Below are positions 1-9,600 of a stretch of 13,457 nucleotides of DNA, piece after piece. The stretch covers positions 1 to 13,457 of the forward strand of contig JAGBGB010000181.1 in assembly GCA_017936205.1 (NCBI GenBank), read 5' to 3'. The notes under the pieces are model-generated. The model had not been told where the DNA came from. It worked only from the letters and a program-made list of their open reading frames with translations, and did not search any database. Numbering within the stretch: the first letter of the stretch is position 1; every line of letters starts with the position of its first letter. The translations under genes were made by a program, and so were the position numbers. The DNA comes from Oscillospiraceae bacterium (GTDB lineage: Bacteria; Bacillota; Clostridia; Oscillospirales; Oscillospiraceae).

Positions 1-125
1 CGCCCCTACGCACGGTACAGTCTTTTGCTTGCGATCAATACCGTATTGGGTAGTAAGCTTACGAAAGGTGATAGCCTAAATTCCGATTTGCCGCACTGTT
101 TATCAAATTTGCACCGCCCAATACA

Positions 126-264
126 TCCCTCTGACGAGGGAGGTGCCCGAAGGGCGGAGGGAGAGAAAATCGCACCGAAAACTTGTGTATTCCTTCAGAA
201 TTCAGCAAAACTGCAAGCTTTTCTCTCCCTCAGTCGCTTCGCGACAGCTCCCCCATCAGAGGGA
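126..264. repeat. Imperfect inverted-repeat element, MITE- or REP-like
   Basis: Two GC-rich arms (126-169 and 219-264) are inverted copies of each other around a 49-nt spacer. The shared outer parts are TCCCTCTG (126-133) against CAGAGGGA (257-264), and GAGGGAGAGAAAA (157-169, reading GGAGGGAGAGAAAA) against TTTTCTCTCCCTC (219-231). The middles differ: the left arm carries the mini-hairpin GCCC-GAA-GGGC (145-155) and the right arm carries GTCGC-TTC-GCGAC (233-245). Different small hairpins in equivalent places suggest a mobile or structurally selected repeat family rather than a simple terminator. From memory, CCCTC...GAGGG elements of this kind are frequent between genes in gut clostridia. 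No transposase is present in the window. Confidence 0.65.
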
Positions 265-374
265 GCCTTAGCCCCTACCACGCCTTTGGACTGTTCGATA
301 AACTTGTTTCGGTAAAGAGGTGGTTTTTTATCACTTTTTTTAAGGCTGCACACATTCAGGATTTTTACATTGTC

Positions 375-404
375 CACCGTATTTGGACGGTGATTTATTT
401 ATTT
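375..404 (+). terminator. Weak possible rho-independent terminator
   Basis: CACCGT (375-380) and ACGGTG (387-392) form a 6-bp stem with a 6-nt loop, followed by the T-rich stretch ATTTATTTATTT. It could end transcription of a gene left of the window or insulate the giant gene. The stem is short and the T tract is interrupted, and an alternative GTCCA/TGGAC pairing overlaps it, so the call is weak. Confidence 0.3.
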
Positions 405-497
405 GAGAACAATCGGTATTTCTTTGAAATTTATTGAATTATCTGATTATTGTTTTGTAATTCTAATTGAAATTAATGTATAACAAACGTGATTGTG

Positions 498-526
498 TTG
501 ACTTTTTGTTGCTTGGATTATAGAAT
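498..526 (+). promoter_or_regulatory. Sigma-A type promoter of the giant gene
   Basis: TTGACT at 498-503 (5 of 6 consensus) is followed after exactly 17 nt by TAGAAT at 521-526 (5 of 6), in AT-rich surroundings. Transcription would start near 532-534, giving a 5' leader of roughly 36-38 nt. That leaves room for the ribosome-binding site but not for a riboswitch. I see no convincing operator. Confidence 0.75.
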
Positions 527-555
527 AAAATATGGTATTTTTAGCAATTTTCTGA

Positions 556-560
556 AAGGA
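556..560 (+). promoter_or_regulatory. Ribosome-binding site
   Basis: AAGGA, within GAAAGGATGAG, lies 9 nt before the ATG at 570. This supports that start, as does the signal peptide that begins there. Confidence 0.85.
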
Positions 561-569
561 TGAGAGAGC

Positions 570-644
570 ATGAAAAAACGAATCTTAGCAATTGCACTGA
601 CTCTTGCGATGCTTCTGTCCTTGCTGCCTGCTCAGGTCTTTGCC
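570..644 (+). other. Signal peptide of the giant protein (residues 1-25)
   Basis: A K-K-R n-region at residues 2-4 precedes a hydrophobic core (residues 5-19, rich in Leu, Ala and Ile) and the motif P-A-Q-V-F-A, with V23 and A25 at -3 and -1. Cleavage by type I signal peptidase is expected after A25. There is no lipobox cysteine, so this is not a lipoprotein. The next ~65 residues are rich in Pro, Glu, Thr, Ser and Gln, as expected for a flexible extracellular linker. Confidence 0.9.
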
Positions 645-3600
645 ACAGGCCCTGTGATCAACGGCGGCATTCACACGGAGCATAATTATGAGCCGGTGAC
701 AACACCCGAGCTTTCGGAGCCCGAACGGACTCCGGAAGCCCAAACATCGGAAGTCCAAACACCTTCCCAACCTCAAGAGGGACAGTCTGTTCAACCACAG
801 GTGGACTCTGCTATATCAGAAGAGCCTCCCAAGAAGGGTGCTACCGTGGCCTGCCCCGGTGGCAGTATCCTCACGGGAACGGAAACATCTTTAACCGGCA
901 ATTGGATTGTGCCTGACGGAGGTGTGACACATAAAGTAACATTTAACATGATGAGCTCTGATGCTGTTCTTTGTCTTCATGGATCTACCTTAACAGTTTC
1001 TCACCCCCCTTTTATGATTTATGGCGGTCATAACTTGACGATTGTTGATTGTAAGGGAACCGGGAGTAAGATTGTTTCCACATCAGGGTATGCTTTAGAG
1101 CTCGCTGATGGTGGTTCCATTACACTATCCGGCTCTCCTACCATTAATGGAGGTCAGGGCTCTGCAGATATTTTCATGGCTGATGCTACCATCAAAATTG
1201 GTGGAAAGCTGATCGCACCTGAGAATGAGTCATATGTGATTGAATTGTATCCTAAGCTTTCGAGTGGTACTTCTATTAAGATCACAGAGGGCTGGAGCGA
1301 CTATCATTCCGCAATAGATCCGATCCCCTTTGCTTCTGCTGATGGCTATGATGTGTACTATTTCAAGGGTGAGATCTGGATGGGAACTCACACCCACTAT
1401 ATGTCTGCAGATCCCGGTGATACCCCCAACAGCAATGGGGAAACTGAGATTCAATTCAACACGAAGCTCAGCAGTCTCGGCACATCTCTCGGAACGGGTG
1501 ACTATGTTCTGACTCAGGATATTTCCACCGCTACTTCTGTAACTGTATCCGGAACGGTGAATCTTTGTCTGAATGGACATACCATAAGATTTATCAATAC
1601 TCAAGTGTCACAGATCTTCAAAGTTGCCAAAAACGGGAGTTTGAACATCTGCGATTGCAGAGGCAGCGGAGCGATGATAGCGGAACCAAATGGTAGTAAC
1701 CCCATTAGTGTTGAGAACATGAATTCTACTGTCCGTATATATGGTGGTTTACTCCAGAGCCGGAATAATTCATATGCATATAACGACATGGGTGAGAAGA
1801 CTAAAACGGTCATTGCAGGTGGAAAGCTCGTTAGTCATGGCTATGTGGCTATTAATGTGGCGCCCGACTCTACACTTTTTATAGAAGGCTCTCCTGAGAT
1901 TCATGGAACCGGAGGAAGCGGTGCTTATGCTATGTATGGTAGAGGATCTATTACCATCACCGGATCTCCGAAAATCTGGTCAGATTCCGGCTCAGGTATT
2001 TTTGCCAAATATAATCCTTCTCTCCTAAGTATCTCCGGCACACCCTATATGTGCAGCCCAAATGGTGATGTGGAGCTGTTTAACACCACCACGATCACCA
2101 TCCCCGGAACACTGGCGCCCTACGGCGTTGATGAAAATGGCGTTGTTGATAATACCATCAGTGTTAAGCTGGATACCAATATCCTTCCCACCAAGGACAA
2201 GGATGTGCAGATCACCACCGACTGGGATCCTGCGGACTGTTCTAAGGATGTTTTTGTCAGCACCCAAGGCTACGCAGTCAAGGTTCTCACAAAGAATGGT
2301 GCTGATGAGATCTACTTTACCATGCCCTTGGTAGCCACACAGGCTGAGCATTGCACTTTGACTTTGTCTAAGGATTACGGAACAAAGGGCACTTCCATTA
2401 CCATTACCGCCCAAGGGGAAACAGCCGAACATGTACTTACTTCCCTAAATATTTATGAGACCGAGAATCCCGGCAAAACTGTGGCATATACGGACAATGG
2501 GGACGGAACCTACACCTTTGCTATGCCTGCTGCGGATGTGACTGTCAAGGCTGTCTTCGCACTGCCCCCTCATAACCACCCTCTGTCCGGGACAGGAGCC
2601 GATGTAGACTTCTCAACGAGGCTGACTCAGGATGTTCTGGTTGAGGGTACCGCAGGTTATATCCTGAACGCAGGCTCCTATGTTCTGAATGCTTCTTTAG
2701 ACCTGAGCAGCCTGACTAAGCCTGTAGTTGTGGCAGGCCCTGTAAATCTTTGCTTGAACGGCAATACCCTGAAGTTGGATCAAATTCAGGTTTGGCAGGA
2801 TGGAGAGCTGAGCATTTGTGACTGCAGCGGCAACCATTCCGGCACCCTTGAGGGTGGCTATGCAGCGATTTCCAACAGCGGCACACTCCATGTTTACGGC
2901 GGCACCATTAAGGCCAGCGGTTACGGCATATACAATAACCCCACCGGCACTGCCAATATCTACGGTGGCAGGATCAGTGCCGACGGACAGTATTCTGCGG
3001 GTATCTATAATGAGGGTACCCTGAATGCAAGCGGTGCCAATATTTCCGGTGCGGATTGTGGCATCGACAACAGAAGCTCTGCCATTGCCACCGTTACAGG
3101 AGGCAACATCGACGGCGGCATCTACGGTATCCGCAATCAGGGCAGCCTTGATGTGAAGGACTGCTATATCGGTCAAGGCAGAACCGCAGTGACCTATACT
3201 GACGGAGAAGCAATTTTCATTCCCTTCCTTCCCGGCACTCCTGCTGCAGAGCTGGCTCAGTGGGGTGTGGCTTATTGTACTGTGGATATGAACACAGCTA
3301 CCGGAACCCTCTTCGGAACGATTACCGATGCGGATCCCCATGTATATATGATTGCAGATGCAAGGAGCATGGACTTCAATTATCTTATCCGCGAGGGAGA
3401 TATCCTTGAGACCCGTTTGAAGACCGCTTTGGATCAAGAAGGCTGGATAAATGTAGAGTCCTTCTTCATTGTGGATAATATGTTTGACTCCGTTGGTCCC
3501 AGAAACGGCTATACCGGCGGTTGGGGGCGTAACGGTGCTGTGAGCCATAACACAGATGCCTATCAAACTGTTGTGTACACGCTGTTTAAACAAGGAGACT

Positions 3601-6600
3601 CAGTCGGTTGGGGCGGATCCCTTGTTGGCAATACCCTCCATAAGATCCGTTTAGACCCGGTCGTTCAGGGAACTGCCTCCACTCTTTCAGGCAGCTATGA
3701 ATACGACTATGTCTACTTTGGACCGGCGGACAAAGCACCCTCTGCCCAGATGGCAGCAGCGGACAAGGCAGATTACGGCATCCATAATGCCGGCGGCACG
3801 GTCACAGTCAGTGGCTCCGCTGATATTTACGGTGCGAGCCACGGTATTTTCACAACAAGCGGTACGGTCAATGTCACAGGCGGCACTGTTACCGGTTCTA
3901 CCTATGGTATTTATGTGGAAAGCGGCACGACCAATGTTCATGACGGTTCTGTAAGCGGCACAGTAGCCATCTATAATAAGGCTACGACCAATGTTCATGG
4001 TGGCACAATTACCGGGACTACAACCGGTATAGAAAATGATTCCGGAAGTCTAACTGTCACAAATGGCACCATTCAGGCAGGCTCTCATGGAATTCTCCTG
4101 AAGAATGGTGAAGCAACAGTTAGCGGTGGCTCTATCGCACACACTACAGAAAGTGCGTTTGTTGGAATCAGGGTAGGAACTAATGGATATGATTATCCTG
4201 CTAAACTCACTATGACCGGCGGCTCCATTCTGTCAACAGGTCGTGGTATTGAGATCTACAGCGGCGAGGTCGTGATCAGTGGTTGTAATATTCATAGTAC
4301 GGACAACTCTGCCGCTTCCCTGGTTAACGGTACTCTCACTGTTACCGGTGGTACCTTTGCAGGTGATAAACATGCCGGTATATATGTAAGCAACGGTACA
4401 TTTAATTTGAAGGGTGCTCCTGTCCTTAGCGGCGGGGAAGCGCAGATCAAGCTGGAGGGTGGCAATGGTGCTAAGATCACCCTGATCGGCGAGTTGACCG
4501 GTGAGAATCCCAGCTATTCTATTTATATGTCCGGTATTAATGGTCGTGTCACCGAGGATACCCCCGTGCAGATCACTGTCGGTTGGTCTGAACACAAGGG
4601 CGATCTTACAAGCTATCCCTTCTATGACCACCATGAAGGAAGATTGCTAAATCCATTCCCTGTAGATGAACGGACAGCATCAGACACCGGCAAAAAAGAA
4701 CTTTTCTTCGTGGCATATCACAATCACACCATGAGCAAGGATTGCCATGTGGATCCTGAGATAAATGAAGCGGGAGAGAAGATCGATCATAAGAATGTCC
4801 GCTTTAGCGAGGAAATATATTCCCTTGCAGATCTGATGGCTTTGGATGCAGATAATGATGTGTCCAATGGAATTCAGCTTGCTACAGGTGCTTATGTTCT
4901 TCAGGGAGATATTACACTGGACAAGAATCTTAGCATTATCATTAATGGCAATGTAGATTTGTGTCTTAACGGTAAGAAGCTGAACTTCAGTGGCTCAGGG
5001 CAAATGATGTTTGGAAAGAACGGCACTATGCTTCGAATCTGCGATTGCAAGGCATCTCTGGAAACCGGGGGTGTGTTTGGTCAGGAGCAGGGTGTCAGTG
5101 TGCTCAATGCTAACGGTTCTTATGCCAACGGCTACGACCAACGGCCCATAAATCCCAAATTGGAGTGTTACGGCTGTACCATATCCGGTGTAGGAAAGGC
5201 TGTAGCCGGTGAAAACAGCACGATCAAGCTTGTGGGCTGTAGCATTACAAGTGAAGGACGTGGAACAACAAGTATAGATGTTCTTTTTAGCACATTGACT
5301 GTTGATAACTGCGACATCGATGCTCGCAGCCCGGAGGATCTGCCTGCAAACGGTATAGTTGTGAACAATTCGACAGCAACAATTACGAATTCAAGATTTA
5401 ACATTTATTCCAGAACAAACGGTAATGGCATTTGTGTTGTAAGCGATGCGAGTGTTGCTACAATTGATGGCTGTATTATTGATGTAGTTAATGAAGATGT
5501 TTCGGAAACCCAAGAGTGCTCTGCCATCGGCATTGTAGTTCAGGGCAAAGCGGATATTCAGAACTGCACCATTACCACAAAAGGAACCAAAAAGGCAATC
5601 GGTATCGATGTTTACAATGGAACTGCTAATGTTGGCGGTACAATGAACGTTAGCGCTTCCTGCACAGGTAATCCTCTTGAAGTGTACGGTATTATGCAGA
5701 GAGGTACTCTTGAACTGTCCGGCAATCTGACAGCTACAGGAACAATGGCAGACATTTATTTGGAAAAAGGGAAGACCATAACCCTTTCCGGAGAAGCAGC
5801 TTTGCAGGTTCCCGAAAATGAGACATACACCGTAATGACCGCAGTCACTCCCGAATTTGGAAAGCCTGTCCAGGTTACAACCGGCTGGCCTGCTCACAGG
5901 AACGATCCACTTCCTTTCTCTTCGGCGAATGCGAACTACAAGATAGGGGAGTTAAACGAAAACACAACTCCTGCGGTTTCTAATAATCTGAATGAAGTAT
6001 ATGTTTATATTCCTGTCTACAATGTGACGATTGATCCATCCATCGTAAACGGAACAGTGACTGCAGATGCTACTACGGTCACTTCGGGAACCAAGGTTAC
6101 TCTTACTGCAACCCCCACCGATGGCTATGCTGTGGACAGCATGACAGCTACCTATGTAGATGCTCAGGGTACGACTAAGACCATTATTCCCGACAAGACA
6201 GGGGATGGAACCTACACCTTCACCATGCCCGCTGCAGATGTAACCATTACTGCAACATTCAAGGCTCTTCACAGCCATTACATGGCAGTGGATACGCCCA
6301 CTGGAAATGTGCCCAGTGGTGCAGAGTGGATCGACTTCAGCATTGGTCTGACACAGTCCAATTATACCCAGTATCTGGAAGCTGTGATGGATGAGAACGG
6401 TTTCCTTGCATACTACACTCTCAAGATCGGGAGCTATGTGCTCCTGGGTGATATCACTCCGGATGCCCCTATTGTGATCGAGCCCTTTGCAAGGGTCGAT
6501 CTCTGCTTAAATGGTAAGACCCTGACCTTCAAGGGGCAGAATCATTTTGAGGTCATAGAGAATGCGGTACTGAATGTCTGCAATTGTGAAGGTGACGGCA

Positions 6601-9600
6601 CCATCGTCAGTGAAGAGGGTGCTGCGATCATGAACAATGGCGGCTTCAACCTCTATGGCGGTACCCTGCGCTCCAATGCCACGGATGTAGCTACGATCAT
6701 CAACTTTGGCGGTCATACCACTGTCTATGGTGGCAGGGTGGAGTCTCCCGGCTTCATTGCCATTCAGAGCAACGACCGAGAGGTGCCTTTCACGGAGGAC
6801 ATCCACAAGGGCAATGTGACCATCCATGGCGGCTATGTCATCGGTAAGGATGCGGGCATCCAGTGTGATGTAAACTGCACAGGCACCGTCACCGTTACCG
6901 GCGGCACTGTGACCGGCTATGATCTGACGGACGACACAGAGTCGGACAGCAACACCTACGGCATCCAGAACCTGGGTACAGGCTTGGTTTCTGTTTTCGG
7001 CGGTGTCGTCAGCTCCGGCAGCATCAGCGGTCAGAAGAACAATACCTACGGTATCTGCAGCGGCAGCACCGGCAATGTGGAGATTTCCGGCAGTGCTCAG
7101 GTCTCCTGCGGCAATGTCAACGGAAAATCCAGCAACGGCTACGCTGTGTACATCGCAGAGGGTGCGCTCACTGTCAGCGGCGGCACCATTACCACCGGCA
7201 CCGTTACCGGCGGTGATCCGGCGAATAACGCCAATACAAGCCTGACGGAAGAAGAAAAGCTGGCAGATGATGCCTCCGTCTACGGCATCTACAATCGCAA
7301 CGGCACGGCTGTGATCACCGGTGGCACTGTTACCGGTGGAGACCACGGCGAGAATGCCACCGTTGCAGACCACAGCTACGGTATCTATAACGGCAAGCGA
7401 TTAGAGGTAAGAGACAATGCAGTGATCACTGCTGTTGACTACGGCATTTCTAATACAGCCAATGTCTACATCTACAAGGGTACCATTTCTGCTACAGGAG
7501 AATATGGCAGAGCTGTTTACAATACCGGTCGTGCTGAAGTTTACGGCGGTACGATCTCCGCTATGGCTGCGGAAGCAACAGGTATCACCAACAACGGCAC
7601 ACTGGTAGTCGGTCTGAATCAAGCAGAGGATAAGACAGATGTTTCCGGGTATCCCATTACCGTCAAGGGCAACAGAAGCGGTATCTATAACGAAGGCTCC
7701 GGCTATGCTGAGGTCTATCGGGGCACCGTTACCGGTACCGTTACCGGCATTGGTAATACGGACTACGCTACGATCAAATTTAATGGAGGCTCTGCAACCG
7801 GCGGCCAGAATGGTATCTACAACGAGTTGGGTGGCAATGTGTTCATTACAGGCGGCACCGTTACCGGTACCGGGAATGAATCCAACGGTGTGGGCAACAC
7901 CGGTAATGCCAAGGTAGAGATCAGCGGCGGCACTGTTTACGGTGTGAGATATGGTATCTATAACGACAGCATTCTGGGCAATGTCAATCACAGCGGTAAG
8001 CTTGACGAGCTGGATACAGCCAACCCGGCTGTGCTCATTAGCGGTCCTGCACTCATTGGCACCTATGGAGATCAGACCTCCGAGAACGGCATCAACGCCG
8101 TTAAGGGACTTGTGATCATTAAGGATGCTGAAGGTGCCGATGCACAGATCAAGGGTACAGGATCCGGTATCTATGTGAATCCCGATGGCTCCGTCTTCGT
8201 TGAGGGCGGTACCATTACCGGTGGTGGAGCCGGTATCGGAAATCAAGGTCTTACCAAGGTCACCGGCGGCGAGATCACAGGCAACGGCGGCAGCGGCATC
8301 AACAACCTGGGCGACGGAAGCACACCGAATTGGTGCATCCGTCCCAATGATGGTCAGCTGTATGTTTCCGGCGGCAAGATTACCGGCTCTCACTACGGCA
8401 TTGCCAATACTGCAGCAGGTGATATTTGGCTCAGCGGCGGTACTGTGATAGGTACAGCGGACAGCGGTCTCTACCTGACCGGCGAAAACGGCAAGTGCTA
8501 TATGTCCAATGGCTGGGTCCAGAGTGAAGGGTTGCGTGGTATTTATCTGGGACAGAGCTTCTTAGAGCTGTCCGGCGGTACCGTGGCAGGACCTAATTTC
8601 AGTATCTACATGGACAATGTAGCTGCAGAAGGAGAGACTGACAAGATCGGTACCTTCCGTCTTGAGGGCGCACCCCATATTGTGAGCACTTCTGAGACAG
8701 CTGAATCGAAGGATTGTTCCGCACTCTTCTTCGACACTCACTGCAGAGTGACCATTATCGGCTTGATCCCCGATCAAAAAGCGAATGGGGAGGAGCTCAG
8801 CTGGAGCGTTCTCACAGCAGAGCAGCCCACCTACGATCAGCCCATTCCCTTCACCATTGACTGGGAGGTAACAGGGGATCGTACAGACATTGATGCATCC
8901 AACATGATGGTGGATGAAGAGGGAAAGGCTGCAGTGCGGAAGTCCTTCATGACCCACTTCTTCACCAGCAAGCTCTATGATGTGCAGCTCCACACTGCAG
9001 ATGCTCCTACAGATGATGATCTGGAAGTGGTTCTGGCTATTTCCACAGAGTACACAGACACGGTGGTGGATGTTTACCTGTGGGCAGGTGCGAATAAGGG
9101 CGTTTATGTGTCCAAGGAGCAGCTGATCGCCGCCGTGGATCGGAACCCCAGCCCCACCTTGATGTTTAACCGTGAGCATACCACGCTCACTGCGGATATG
9201 GTTAGCGGCTGGTATGCAGGAGACAGAACCGGCTTCAGTGGAGAAGCATATCTCTATCCCTCTGACAGCAGCGATCCCGAAAAGCTCTGGATCCGCACAC
9301 CCAATGTCGGTACCCAAGAGTTTACTGCTACCATTGGCTACAGCCTGTTGGACAACGCTACAGGCAGCATGGGTTATCGGGAAACGACCTTCCGCATCCG
9401 TGTCAGAGCCTTCGATGTGAAGGACAGCGTATTTGTTTTAGACTACGGCCTCAAGGCAGATCTGAACCGTGACGGAGCTCTGTTTGCAGAGGATGTGATC
9501 GGTATGGATCAGACGACTGAGACCCATCTTCTGGAGGCACTGTCTCAGACTGAGCCTCAGTATGCAATTGATTATACCAATTGGACCCAGAGTATCAGAT

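Larger units (their letters stand above)
1..569. other. Non-coding 5' flank with repeat element, hairpin and promoter
   Basis: No credible gene is seen here. The open frames that cross it run straight through the inverted repeat and lack ribosome-binding sites. Bases 1-125 contain nothing I recognise, apart from GCCCCTAC at 2-9, which recurs at 271-278 next to the inverted repeat and may be the tail of another copy lying upstream. Bases 126-264 form the inverted-repeat element. From about 315 on the DNA turns strongly AT-rich and leads into the promoter of the giant gene. Confidence 0.75.

Noticed and set aside
25..437. Two small open frames in the 5' flank (25-315 and 183-437)
   Set aside because: They read through the inverted repeat, have no ribosome-binding site and give low-complexity, non-protein-like translations.
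449..487. Operator-like TTGTT...AACAA inverted repeat upstream of the promoter
   Set aside because: Five-base arms far apart in very AT-rich DNA are expected by chance.
2571..8939. CRISPR-like or tandem-repeat array
   Set aside because: The repeats are short, degenerate, in codon phase and explained by beta-helix coils; there are no regular spacers.
9459..9494. Dockerin domain (cellulosome attachment)
   Set aside because: Only one D-x-N-x-D-G-x5-D loop is present; dockerins need two with connecting helices, and the surroundings fit an Ig/cadherin-like domain.
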